A stretch of DNA of 64,000 nucleotides, taken from assembly GCA_014529385.2 (NCBI GenBank), contig CM043959.1, positions 90,424,529 through 90,488,528 of the forward strand. Direction: 5' to 3'. Below, in pieces: positions 1-11,379 of this stretch. Each line of letters begins with the position of its first letter. Positions within the stretch are counted from its first letter, which is position 1. Made by a program: the position numbers and the translations under genes. This stretch comes from Adiantum capillus-veneris. Taxonomy: Eukaryota > Streptophyta > Polypodiopsida > Polypodiales > Pteridaceae. The notes under the pieces were generated by a model that made no database searches, was not told the origin of the DNA, and worked only from the letters and a program-made list of their open reading frames with translations.

Positions 1-133
1 AGCTAGCCCTTGGCAATTCTGCTATGTTAGACCTACTCCTCTACTCTCTATAATTAACCACTTTGAGCCGTGGGTGTAGATACTTAAGAGCCGATTTTCA
101 AAGGCTAAGAGGAGTGGCAACTAAGGTTTTGTA
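1..133 (+). other. G1 5' leader, no gene
   Basis: This stretch precedes the first gag-like codons and should be the untranslated leader of G1. No convincing primer-binding site is visible, so the LTR/leader junction is probably outside the window. Confidence 0.4.
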
Positions 134-430
134 TTGCCAAAGCATACACTAAGTATAAACATAAATTTTGTTAGCATGGATGACAATAATCAAGAGAGTA
201 GAATGAACATTGATAGCTTTGATTTTGCACATGAAGGTGCTAATGATGATGCTCCCATGTTTGTGAATTATCTCGTCACTAGGTTGCAACAAGCTATGGG
301 CAACCCTGTTTTGCAAGCCGAAGTTACTCAACAACTTCGTGCTTATGGAATTTCCCTTCCTCTCCCAGAGGAGAGAGAGCTTAGGAGGCCTTTTGAAGAG
401 ACCCCCAAAAGAAGACTCTCTCCCATTTGA
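134..430 (+). pseudogene. gag N-terminal fragment of G1
   Basis: A 98-residue reading frame lies just upstream of, and in the same frame as, the main gag-pol frame. It ends at a TGA (428-430), with a further in-frame TAA at 437-439, so the original N-terminal part of Gag is interrupted or carries an indel. The sequence is acidic and glutamine-rich at first and arginine/proline-rich at its end, leading into the basic RS-like stretch that opens the next frame. No domain is recognisable in this piece alone. It is assigned to Gag only by position and frame. Confidence 0.45.
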
Positions 431-484
431 GAGGAGTAATCCAAAGAGAACGAAAGCAATGAAAGTCTAAGTTCTTCTGAAGAC

Positions 485-2905
485 GTGGCTCCACGAAGAC
501 GGCGGTCTAGAAGATCGCCTACTCCTCCCAAGAGGAAAAGAGCAACCCATAGTCCTCCTCATCACTCTGAAAGGCAAGAGAGGAAACAAAGGAAGAAAAG
601 GGCTAGGAAGAGGTCACCCTCTTCACCTTCCTCCTCTTCCGATGAAAGTTATGGCTATTCTCCTAGAGAATACAAGAGGGGAGGACATAGCAAATCATTT
701 CCTGCATGGCGAAGGTCACAAAAGCTAAAGAAGTTCAAGGAGGGAGGAAAGAGTATCTCTTTTCTCACCTATGATGGCACCTTTGGTGCTACCGACAAAG
801 TGTTGGCCTTCATCCAGCAATTTGATGCGGCCTTTGGGGACGAGGGCTTCACAGAGTCCTCCAAGCTACGCCATGTAGCTATGCACTTCCAAAAATCAGC
901 TCGTCAATGGTGGGCTAGCCTTCGTGGCAATGGAGAAGCCCCAAAGACATGGAAAACTCTACGAGTTTCCATCATGAAGCAATTTCTTCCAAGTGATACT
1001 AAAGATAAAGTTCTTACCGAATGGCGCGGCTTGAAGCTTCTCTCTCATGAGTCTATCAACAAGTATGTAGACACGTTTTGGGATTTACATCTCAAAGATA
1101 CTGTCTTTCAAAAGATAGACTTTGCCGAGAAAAGACAGCAATTCTGTGCGGGATTACCTGAAGAGATGGCCGAATACATCAACTCTCAACGGCCCGGTAC
1201 TATTACCGAAGTAATCCACCACACCATGGTTGCTTCACGCATCAATTTCCATCAAGGGGCTAGACGTAATGTCAAGCCCATGGAAAATAAAGATAAAAAT
1301 GATGCAAAGGGGAAATCCAATGCTCAAAATAATTCCCAAGGCACTTCCAACAACAACAATAACAACAACAACAATCGGTCCAAGGAGAAGGGAATTTACA
1401 AAGGTAAAAACAAACTCTCTCCTGAAGAGCTTGAAGCTTTTCGCAAGGACCATAAGTGTTTCAAGTGTGGGGAGCAAGGACATGGCTATCGTTCTTGCCC
1501 CAAGAAGAATACTCGCAATGAGACTCCTAGGGCTTCCACCATCGAAGATCCAAAAGAGGATGCTCATTGCAAAGGATCATCACTTTCCTATGCGTGGGGA
1601 AAGGTAAGAGAGCATGATGCCTTCATCTTGTTTAACCCAGACTCTACTCTCAACTTCATATCAATAGAGTTGGCCACCAAGTTGGGCATTCAAGCTTTTC
1701 AGATGGGAGATATAGTAACAGCTGATGCAGCTTTCAAGGGACAACAAGCCTCCGTTACTCCCTTGATTGGGAAGTTGAGGCTTCATGTCCAAATCTATGT
1801 CGACAAAGAAGACTTCTTCATCTCTCCTCTCCAAGATCAGGATGTTATCCTAGGGGCACCATGGTTTGATCGCATGGCTGCCAACATGAAGTTCCCTGAA
1901 AGGAGAATTTACTTCACCTACAGGGGAAAGAACATGTATATAGATGCTAGTGAGCGTGGTCGCACTATTCCACTTGTAAATCCTCTTTCTTTTGATAAAT
2001 CAATGAAGAGCTCAGTTTCTGCGTACATGATTTATGTCAAAGAGTCTCTAAAAGCTAATAATGTTTCATCAAATGAAAATGATAGGAATCAAGAAGAGTT
2101 AGACTTGTCTACTTTTCTAAAAGGATTCCAAGATGTGTTCATCGATGATATCCCTATGGACCTACCTCCAAAACGAGGGGATGATGACCATCGTATTGAG
2201 CTCCTTCCAGGAAGCTCACCGCCTAACAAACCTCCTTATCGAGTCTCACAAGCTCAACAAGAGGAGATTATGAGGCAAGTACAGGAATTGGTAGACAAAG
2301 GGATGGTGAGGCCTAGTTCCTCTCCCTTTTGTTCTCCAGTCCTTTTAGTGCAAAAGAAAGATGGTACATACCGTATGTGTGTGGACTATCGAGCACTAAA
2401 CCATATCACTATCAAAAACAGATTTCTTGTGCCTCGGGTAGAAGATCTGTTTGATAAGCTACAAGGCTCTACCTACTTCAGTAGGATTGACCTTAAGAGT
2501 GGCTATCATCAAATAAGGATAGTGGATGAAGATATCCTAAAGACCGCGTTTCGCACAACATTTGGTCTTTATGAATATCTAGTCATGCCTTTTGGCTTGA
2601 CTAATGCACCAACTACTTTCAATCGTCTCATGGAGAAATTTTTTAGACCATATCGTAAATTCACTGGAGTGTTCTTTGATGATATCATCATCTACGCCAA
2701 GTCTTTGGAGGAACATAAGCAACATCTCCAAGTGATTTTTCAAGCCTTGAGGGAGAACAAACTTTTTCTCAACCAAAAGAAAAGTGAATTCTTCCTTCAA
2801 GAGATTCAATATCTAGGTCATATTATCTCTCACGATGGTATTCGTATGGATCCATCAAAGTTAGAGGTAATAAAATCATGGCCTAATCCCAAGGAATCTA
2901 CATGA
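485..2905 (+). pseudogene. G1 gag-protease-reverse transcriptase
   Basis: This 806-residue frame starts with a basic, serine/arginine-rich segment, followed by a retrotransposon Gag domain (roughly residues 90-250, with QWWASLRGNG) and an asparagine-rich linker. A CCHC zinc knuckle (CFKCGEQGHGYRSC, bases about 1458-1499) comes next. The retropepsin-like segment reads LFNPDSTLNFIS where families normally have D-[SP]-G, so the catalytic motif looks damaged. The reverse transcriptase has RMCVDYRALN, the first aspartate in SRIDLKSGYHQI, MPFGLTNAP and the active-site box VFFDDIIIYA with both aspartates. The frame ends in the RT thumb at a TGA. The RT continues in the +1 frame, consistent with a two-base loss near 2898. 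Confidence 0.9.
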
Positions 2906-2924
2906 GCTAAGAAGCTTTATTGGT

Positions 2925-3590
2925 ATGTGTGCATACTATAGACGCTTCATAGCAAAATTCTCTCAAGTAGCAGGACCACTACACGACTTAACAAAGAAGA
3001 ACGTTAAGTTTGTATGGACTGCTAAGGAGCAAAATGCTTTCGAAAAACTCAAAGAGAAGCTTACTTCCCAACCAGTCCTCGTGCTTCCGGATCTCTCAAA
3101 GCCATTTGAGGTCCAATGTGATGCTTGTGGTGATTGCCTTGGAGCGGTTTTGCTTCAAGAAGGGCATGCCATAGCATATGAGAGCCGAAGGCTCAATAGT
3201 GATGAACGAGTCTTGGGCATTTATGAGAAAGAGCTTTTAGCTGTTCTACATGCCCTAGACACATGGAAGCACTACCTATTGGGGACTCCATTTATCCTAC
3301 GAACCGACCACCAAAGTCTCAAGTATTTCATGACACAAACCAAGCTTTCCGACAAACAAATGAGGTGGGCAAATTTTCTTTCGCAATTTAATTTCCAGAT
3401 TGCTCACATAGCTGGTAAGCACAATCAAGTTGCCGATGCACTTTCACGACGACCAAAAGTTAATGCGGTGTCTATAGCTACTCACAATGATCTATCCTCT
3501 ATGATTGATGAGTATGCTACTGACCCTGAATTTAGAGACATAATGTCAGCCCTTGCTTTGGGGAAGAAAGAGGAACCATTCACCTTGTAG
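2925..3590 (+). pseudogene. G1 reverse transcriptase end and RNase H
   Basis: The frame opens with MCAYYRRFI, the standard end of a gypsy RT thumb, and continues into the RNase H that removes RNA from the RNA:DNA hybrid. The acidic residues are visible in order: D in FEVQCDACGD, E in YEKELLAVLHAL, D in LRTDHQSLKY and D in QVADALSRRP. It is shifted relative to the upstream frame and ends at a TAG (3588-3590). The integrase follows in the same frame, so this stop is a simple nonsense change, most easily CAG to TAG. About 60 codons after the stop lack an ATG, but they belong to the same polyprotein. Confidence 0.9.
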
Positions 3591-3650
3591 GATGGTTATC
3601 TTCTCCATGGCAATAGGCTATGTGTTACCCATTCCCTTCGTGAGAAGGTT

Positions 3651-4949
3651 ATGTATGAATCCCATGCTCCTCCATATGCAGGGCATAGAGGTATTCAACC
3701 TACTCTCCGAGGAGTAGAGACGTATTTCTATTGGCCTACCATGAAAGTGGACATACAAGAGTATGTTTCAAAATGTGTAGTATGCCAAAAGACCAAGTAT
3801 GATAGAGGGAAGCAACCTGGATTACTCCAGCCATTGCCTATTCCAAATTCACCATGGGAGAGTATATCCATGGATTTCATCTTTGGATTACCCAAGTCTA
3901 TCCATGGGAATACAGGAATATGGACAATAGTCGACAGGTTTAGCAAGCAAGCACATTTTATTCCTGTCAAAAAGACTATTAAGGCACATCAAATGGCAAC
4001 TCTCTTCATATCGCAGATTTTCAAGCACCATGGATTACCCACATCCATCGTGTCATATAGAGATCCTAGAATGACCAGTAATTTCTGGAAAGGTCTCTTT
4101 GAAAATCTAGGAACAAGATTGAATTTCTCTTCGGCCTATCATCCACAAACAGATGGCCAAAGTGAGATAGCCAATCTTACGATACTCGATCTACTCAAGA
4201 CTTATGTTACCGAAGTAGATCAACGCTCACAATGGAAAAAGTATTTACCTCTAGTAGAGTATGCCTACAATAATACTGTCCATACTTCTACGGGGAAAGC
4301 ACCTTTCGAGATCATAGAGGGAAGACCTAAAAGTCCCTTGCTACTCAAAGTACATGGGATCTTCGCTGCCGATGAGTATAGCCGTGACCTACAAGAATCT
4401 TTTCAAAAGATTAGGGAGGCTATAGCCATCTCTCAACAAAGGCAAAAAGCTGCTGCTGATAAGCACAGAAGAGTCTTAATGTTCAAAGAAAATGATTGGG
4501 TCTTACTCAAGTTTCCTAAGGCTCGATTAAGGCAAACGATGGGCAAAAATCCTACGGGCCATCAAAAGTATTATGCTAAACTAGCAAAAAGATACTATGG
4601 TCCTTTCCAAATCTTGAAGCCCATCAATGAGACGGCTTATCAACTCAAGTTGCCCAACCATTGGCTTATACACAATGCCTTTCATGTAAGACTACTTAAG
4701 CCCTACAAAGAAGAGCCACCAACTGAACCAATTATTGAAGACCCTCCCAAAGTTGAAGACCAAGAAGAGGTGCTACAACCCGAAGCTGTCCTTCGGCATG
4801 AAGACAAGGTACTACGACATGGTAAGATAATCCGACGGTACCTTATTAAGTTCAAAAATTATCCTTTTGAAGATGCTAGATGGATGCAAGGAGTACAACT
4901 TAAGGATAGTATGAACCTTGTCAATGCTTACAATGCTACATTAGAGTAA
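3651..4949 (+). pseudogene. G1 integrase with chromodomain-like C-terminus
   Basis: The first ATG of the open stretch is at 3651, but coding similarity runs through from the RNase H. The zinc-binding region has H-H then C-x2-C (CVVCQ). The catalytic core has D in SMDFIFGLP, D in SYRDPRMTS (usually SDRDPRFTS) and E in DGQSEIAN, so the DDE triad is kept. A long C-terminal region ends in a chromodomain-like segment (YLIKFKNYPFEDARW, about residues 395-410). In chromoviruses that domain steers insertion to heterochromatin. The stop at 4947-4949 looks like the genuine end of pol. Confidence 0.88.
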
Positions 4950-5298
4950 GCAAATGTACAAATTTCTTTTAAATGACTCATGTTTTTGTCGTCCTCTTTT
5001 TAATTGTGCACAAATTTAACTAGTATGCACGCTTAGAATCATGCTTGTGATGACGACGTCTCTCAAACACCAAGTAGAATTTGTCACTCTACTTTGGGAG
5101 AATGAAATGGACTAAAGAGTAGACATGCTTGCGGCAGCTATGTCTCCCAAGCACCAAATGGATTAGTCATCCATCTTGGAAAGATGTCGTAGGGTAAAAA
5201 AGGGATCCTCTACCCGCTACGTACGATTGACTAATGACTAAGGCTTTATCTCTTCTACCTCATAGTCGAGGACGACTATGATTTCAAGAGAGAGGTAA
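4950..5298 (+). other. G1 3' untranslated region and polypurine tract
   Basis: There is no reading frame here. A short palindrome (TAGTCGAGGACGACTA, about 5262-5277) precedes the purine-rich tract AAGAGAGAGG (about 5286-5295), the expected priming site for plus-strand DNA synthesis immediately before the LTR. Confidence 0.6.
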
Positions 5299-5589
5299 TG
5301 TCATAAAATATAATATCTAACCAACCCAAATGATTTTCTCATATTAAATTGATCACTTAATGTGGGAGAATAAACGAGAACAAGTGTTAAGATATAGATA
5401 TGTGCTTATAGATCTATCTCAACACGGGGCCAATAGTAAAGGGGCCCAAATGGGAGATGGTCTATCAAGAGCAAGGCTAACCAATGGAGCATAATACCTT
5501 AGGGTTAGCTTCATTGAAGACCTCCAATAATGTGTGTAAAAGTCCTTTGACCTTAGGTAAGCTAGGGCTGAGCTTGAGGTGGGAACCCG

Positions 5590-5770
5590 GCCCAAACTCG
5601 AGGTGCTTGTCGTGCTTGAGGTGCTTGTCCTGCTTGAGGTTCTTGATTAAGATGCTTGACTGGCTCCATTCTTGAGGTGCTTGACTTGGTGCATGATTAA
5701 GGTGCTTGAGGTGCCTTGAGAAGATTGCCTGAGATGCTTGTGGGAACACCCCCTACTTCAAGTGCTTAGT
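5590..5770 (+). repeat. degenerate minisatellite, unit like CTTGAGGTGCTTG
   Basis: About ten imperfect tandem copies of a 10-18-base unit built on GCTTGAGGTGCTTG lie inside the G1 LTR. The other LTR of the family (48460-50146) has nothing comparable at this point, so the array grew in this copy. Confidence 0.7.
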
Positions 5771-5860
5771 CATGCTTGATGACTAAGGGGCTTGCTCATC
5801 CAAAGTCAAAAAGATCCCTACAAGGAGGGGGGCGAGCCTACAATGGGGGGGATGAGAGAG

Positions 5861-5861
<1 letters not shown>

Positions 5862-5895
<34 letters not shown>

Positions 5896-5896
5896 A

Positions 5897-5992
<96 letters not shown>
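5862..5992. repeat. (AC)n microsatellite in G1 LTR
   Basis: About 130 bases of AC repeat have two small CCCAC interruptions near 5892-5900. The same position in the sister LTR (48839-48957) is also a long AC tract, so the repeat is a family feature. Confidence 0.97.
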
Positions 5993-5993
<1 letters not shown>

Positions 5994-7034
5994 GGGAAGC
6001 CCCAGCTTGAAGAGGTAGCAAGGACACTTGTCAAGTTCCTCCTCATGTTGCCCTCATGGTGTGCCTGAAACCTATTGGTTGGCCACCCAAGGGGTCCAAT
6101 GATAATAAAGGATATTTAATTAATTGATTTTGCATTTATCAAGTCCTCTCTCTCAAAGGGGAAAGGGGGACACTTGTCCGAAGGCTATCCTTGTTGCTTA
6201 TAATGGCTCGTGCTTGTGATTGGCTAGGCCTGGAGGGGTCCAATGAGCTTCAATCATGAGCTACAAGGGGGGGTCGACCCAAGCAAGCTAGGGGGGTGGT
6301 TAGGGGGTATACTCACCCACAAACACTCAAAAACACTCTCATTGTGTACTATGCAAAGTGCAAGAGATCCCTCTCTTTCTCCAAGCAAGTAGAGGTTGAG
6401 AGCCTACACCAACACTCTTGGCTATGGAGTGCAAATCCATCCAAGAGCCATGCTTCAATGCTTGAGCTTGCCATCTATTTCTTCTTCATTACTATGCTAT
6501 TATGTATGCTAGCACAAGAGTTATGATAAGTGAGGAACCAACTCTTTCTCGTATGAAATGTTTCTTCTTCCTTTTCCCTACCCTCATTCCCTGCTAGCTC
6601 TCTCCACCTTCAAAGGTGTTTGAGGTCTTGGGACTGAGGCTTGGTATAGTTAAATCTTTCTTCAAGTTTAGGTTATGCTATGATGGTGATGCACGAAGCT
6701 TTCCATCTTCATTGCTTCACCTAGGTCACAAGGAACACAAAGAATGTATTGTAACAAGTCTCTCTTTATGGGAGAAATCATAATACAAATGCCTATTGGA
6801 GGGGGGACCGGCTCCACATAAATCCGGTCCTCAACTGTTGTCATGTTCTCTAAATTCTCTCTCTTGCAAAAGTATTGTCTATGCCAAGTTAACTAATTGC
6901 TATGATTATGTTGCTATCTTCAATTATGTCAACCTGCTATGCTCACAAAATCATTTCTTGAAAGTACTCTCATTAAATTCCACTACTTTCAAATTGAATA
7001 GGCAAATTCCATTACAGACACCTTCTCTTACACA

Positions 7035-8345
7035 GATGGTTAAACCTCTAGAAGAACCATCCACGGATGAGAAACCGAGAAGTGCTAGTTCAGGAGGATC
7101 TGTGTTGGCAGAGAAGGTTAATGAGACATTAGATGCCCTCTTGAAAGCCTATGATGTGAAGCTCAAAAACAACCAAACCCAAGAACACAGGTGGATGACA
7201 TATCCCTATGCGGAACTAGAAAAGCAAAGGTTTGAAATGTGCTAGAAAATGATTCAAACAGCCCAAGCTTTAGTAGAACCACCAGTTGCAAAACCTGAGG
7301 ATGTGATCCGTGCCAGATTCTAGTCATGAGCACAGACCAAACCTCAAAGACCCAGCATTAGAACCAAGGATAGTACTTAATACCACGGATAACTCTTCCG
7401 ATGGATTTCACCAAGCTATACCTCAGGATTGTAAAGAGATAGATGGTCTTGACGAATTGTGGAAACAAGTCAGAGAGGCCAATGAAGCCGATGACCTAAG
7501 AAGACGAGTAGACAAGACTGGTGATGAACGAGGAGTGTTTCTACCACCAATAGAGGAATTTGAGACTGGATCTCAAACGAATCTAGATGTGCGATCGTAT
7601 TGGGGCGACAAAGGATCCGTACAATCTATGGATAGTCAACCCCATTCACTAAGAACACTACCGTCCTACATGGGAGAGTACGAGACCAAGTCACATATGG
7701 TTGCAGTCCCATCACAGAGACTGTCTCCCAACAAGGCCATTGATTCAAAGGGGCTAGTAGATATTCTATCTACCCCAGTCACATGTACAATAATGTTAGC
7801 CGAGTTGCGCAGAATAAGACCAAACATGTGGGCTAATGTGGGTAAATGTCTAGAGAAATTTGGTGTAAAAACCCCAATGACTCAAATCGAGGAAGGCATC
7901 AAAGAGCTTGAAATGCCTCAACTAAATACTAGGCCAGTGCCATTAAACAAGTTAGACAAGTATTACGAGGGAGAAGATGGAAACACCACCCTTCCTGTGG
8001 AATTCAATGGTGTAAAAACCATGGCAATCCTTGACAGTGGAGCTGGTGTGGCCATTGCAACCAAAGAGGTTTGGAAAAAATGGGGAAAACCTGCCTTGAT
8101 ATCTACACGAATGACCCTGCATCTTGCAGACGGACACAAGGAAAAGTCCCTAGGACTGCTTAGAAAAAGTACTCGTTACTTCTTGTGGCATTGAATATGA
8201 ACACACTTTTGCTGTTGTTGACTTTGGCAAGAAGAACAACTATGACATCATTCTGGGAAGACCATTCATGCGACAACTGAAAATGGTCCAAGATTGGGGT
8301 TATGACCATATATACCTGAGACATGGAAACCATAACAAAGATAAA
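7035..8345 (+). pseudogene. G2 gag-protease region, frameshifted
   Basis: Coding signal runs through at least two frames, with stops between 7245 and 7330. The clearest part is a retropepsin: LDSGAGVAIATKEVWKKW (about 8029-8082), carrying the catalytic D-S-G. A frameshift lies near 8165, and the second half includes NYDIILGRPFMRQ (about 8235-8273), the conserved ILG motif of aspartic proteases. The upstream 250 residues (VDKTGDERGVF..., ELRRIRPNMWANVGKCLEKFG) are charged and match no domain I can name; by position they are Gag. The protease would cut the polyprotein during particle maturation. Confidence 0.7.
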
Positions 8346-9753
8346 CTTGAGGGACAATAGCTATAGGGATGCAACGAGAACACCGGTTGAGGAGTTTGAT
8401 TCCACCACAGTAGCAGGATCAGAACTTCCAGCTTGCTTAGGTAAGCCTAAAGAACTGTGGATGTGTGCAGCTTCACAATGTGGTAGCTTGAAACGTGAGG
8501 AATGTATCCTAGAGCGGGTTATAGAGGATAGGGACTATATCCTAGAACCATTTCCTGAAGTAGAGCTAGAGCCTTTTGGATGGGAACACATCTTAGCTAC
8601 TCTGGACGTGTGCGCCGTGGAGAATGCTCCCACAACAAAGTTTTGTGATGAAAATGGCTATGATGTCGTTCCTTATTTTGCAGTGAGTGTAATCCAAGAA
8701 AACAAAGAGATCCAGACATCAACAAACTCTTGAAATAAGGAGCAAACAAAGAAATGTGGAGAATCAAAAGATGAAGAAGACGACGAGTTCTATGACTCTG
8801 TAGAACACTTCGAGCTTCAAGAAGATCAACGACCCGGGAATCAATGTCATCGCTACACGAATAAAGTGCATCAAAAGTGGATTCCAAAGTCCTCGATGAA
8901 GACACAGCCACCACAAGCATCCTCATACATGGCTCCTAATAAGGATGCAAAGACTCAGCTAGGAGGAATACGACCAGAGCAACGAGCTAACAATGCTCTA
9001 ATCAATGGGCTAGAAAAGTCCTCCAAGAAACTACCACCCACGAGAAAATAGACAGTAACTTTCCACTACCAGCCAAAAAATCAAGGGAAAGTACAAGAAG
9101 TCAACCTTGCTGAGGATAGTAGCGATAGTGATGAATCTTACGACATCCCCTATCATCAACTCAGGCCATCACTATCACCAACCCCTTCAGCAACAACCAT
9201 GACAGGTTAAAAGAACAGGACAACAAGTCAAAGCCAAAAAGCTCGACAAATCTGGATACCAAAAAGCCAGATCGGCCAAAAACAGATATGGATCAAGAAG
9301 ACGAAGATCTCTAATGACAAATCACAAGATTCAACACCAAAACAAAAACAAGGAAAGTGTGCACGAATGGGTAAGAATATAACAAAGTCATAATCTTTCA
9401 CAACTCAGGTTTGGGCTCCAAAGAAGTTGATTCAAGCACAAAAAAGTCAGGAATTCATTTGGATTCCAAAACAACCACAATATCAACTTTCAAAGCCTAA
9501 ATCCCGTCCCCAACCAAGCGTACATGGGCTGAAGCAAAGACCACTGTCGACTCACACAACAAAAAGGTGGATCCCAAAGAAGTCTCTTCAAACACAAACG
9601 AAGCACGGGCAAGTATGGGTTCCCAAACGAGCGTCAGCAACAAAACAACCAATAATCGCAAAGAAATGGATCCCAAAGAAGAACAACAAAACTGCTGTCA
9701 GTGCATCGCCGCTTGAATTCTTACAATTCTTCCTACGATTACAGTACAGTTAG
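8323..9753 (+). pseudogene. G2 downstream ORF with repeated W-[IVA]-P-K motifs
   Basis: One frame stays open from 8323 to 9753 apart from four stops (near 8731, 9049, 9208 and 9389). It follows the protease after a frameshift near 8330, so it was probably part of the same polyprotein. The first 130 residues are acidic (FPEVELEPFGWEHILATLD). The remainder is basic and lysine/glutamine-rich and carries at least seven copies of W-[IVA]-P-K: QKWIPKS (about 8872), QIWIPKS, QVWAPKK, FIWIPKQ, RWIPKKS, QVWVPKR and KKWIPKK (about 9661). I do not recognise the domain. The basic repeats could bind nucleic acid in place of a zinc knuckle, but that is inference. Confidence 0.55.
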
Positions 9754-11379
9754 AAGAGAGCAAGTCGCTTCAATCAAGCAACGATACAGGAGCTTCAAAG
9801 ACCATTACATTGCTTAGAATAGGAAGCCTCGCCAACAAATGCCAACAAGCAAATTGCTTATACCCACATCTTGCACAACATAAATCTTTTCCATGCATTG
9901 TCTGTGTATGCATAATAGGGCTACATTACAAGGCCTGCATAGGCACAACTTTTAATTGCCCAAACACAACACATACCCTTTGCGATACCCTATCGTAAAG
10001 GATGACTCCAAATAGGAAGGGGGGAGGCATTCTGAATGCGGACCTAACATTATGACTATTAGAGGGCAATGTTTTGTGAGAGGCATTGAATTTTTGCGTT
10101 TTATTGTGATAATTTTTTGACGAAATATAGAGTATATGCCCTCATAGTAGTGTTACAGAGGAGTATGAGCCCGTAGGGACATGTGTATAGTGTACATAGC
10201 ATTTAGATTTCTATTTGAATGATTTTTCTTTTGTTAAGTTTTTTTTATAGATTTTCTTTGTTTATTATTAAGAAAAAATAAAAAAATCCATAATCCACAT
10301 GAAGAAAAGACTGACGAGAGGCCTGAGCACTACAAAGAGAAGAAGGTACATGGAAACGATGAAACTTCACAAAGTATGTCTCAGCAGCCACTACAACAGC
10401 CAAAGAACTTGTCACAAAGCAGTGTCAATAGGCAACCGACAAGTCATACAAGTCAGAGTCAAGTAGCTAAGCCACAAAATGAGTGAGGTGTTAGTCCCAA
10501 AGCTTCAAGTAATATTCTCTGTGGTCTAAGCGTCTTAGATATTCTAGGTATTGCTCAAGCTGGAAGAGTTGAGCATATTTACGTTGTGTCGCTCATGCTG
10601 GTATAGGTGAGCAAAAGAGTCGAAGTCTAAGTACTTAAGTCTGGTGAAGTGAAGGAGAAGGTCCAAAAGACACTCACGTACTGAGCACAATGAGATACAA
10701 GTGGAGAAACTTCTACATCGACAACCCTTCTTGGAAAGGTGGAAGCTATTGAGACATCTTTTGATGTCACATGTGCTTCATTTATTCTTCGAAACACCCA
10801 GCATCTCCTTCTTTCACATTGCATGCTTTTGTTGACAAATTTCTCATATGCATATAGAGTGTCCCATAATTGGCACTTGCATAAGGCACTCTTTCCGTGT
10901 TTCACCCAAGAACTCACCTTTCATGAACGTGTACTTCACGTTCAACTGCTCAACTCCAATAAGAGCGTATACCAAAGGCATTTTTTTTCCCACCGGGTTT
11001 TTTTCCCTTTGGAGGAAATGCTACTCAAATCAATTGACAAATGAATTGGAGCACTAATTTCAGATCATAGCATACTTCTCCTCAATAGCAAGTCAAAGAA
11101 TGGCCTACAATGACAAAGCTGCAGACAACACTAACAACATGATTGCACAGGAACAAAGAAGTCCCCAATGAAGAAGAGCAGACACAAAAGTAATCAGAGG
11201 ATCTCAAAAGATGAATGGTTATGATGATAGATGTCCGCTCTAATGGATCATAGTTCTTGTTGTGGTTCGACAAAGTTACAAGCAGTGCCACAGATGAAGC
11301 CAAAATGACAGAAAAGACCACATCGCCATCGACAATCAGGTCATGTCGGGGAAGACATGAACGCGGAAGGGGGGAGTAT
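9754..11379 (+). other. non-coding tail of G2
   Basis: No frame of convincing length or composition is visible. A purine run AGGAAGGGGGGAGG (about 10013-10026) resembles a second, internal polypurine tract. The true pre-LTR tract is GGAAGGGGGGAGTA at 11365-11378. Short frames near 10740-11057 have no supporting features. Confidence 0.5.

Larger units (their letters stand above)
1..7016 (+). mobile_element. G1: Ty3/gypsy chromovirus-like LTR retrotransposon, 5' end outside window
   Basis: Gag, protease, reverse transcriptase, RNase H, integrase and a chromodomain-like tail follow in that order on the + strand, the Ty3/gypsy order. A purine-rich tract (about 5285-5296) and a 1.7-kb 3' LTR (5299-7016, TG...CA) close the element. 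The 5' LTR must lie left of base 1, so the target duplication cannot be checked; the five bases after the LTR are GACAC. A second LTR of the family at 48460-50146 fixes both LTR ends. The polyprotein is broken by stops near 428 and 437, a frameshift near 2900 and a stop at 3588, so the copy is not autonomous. It appears to have inserted into element G2, which resumes at 7017. Confidence 0.9.
5299..7016 (+). repeat. 3' LTR of G1 (1.7 kb)
   Basis: The LTR starts TGTCATAAAATATAATATC and ends CCATTACA. Its limits come from a second copy at 48460-50146, which is bounded by a perfect 5-bp duplication. Shared blocks include the (AC)n tract, repeated CCAATGAGAATT-like segments, CTTGGCTxTG...AACCAAGAGCC and GGGGGGACCGGCTCCA. 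It holds no credible gene; the short frames inside it are not conserved between the copies. Confidence 0.88.

Noticed and set aside
5776-6046. Frames coding Thr-His or Cys-Val repeats
   Set aside because: They are direct translations of the AC microsatellite.
6923-7016. Placing the G1 LTR end at 6922
   Set aside because: An earlier CA fitted by eye, but comparison with the solo LTR and its duplication puts the end at 7016.
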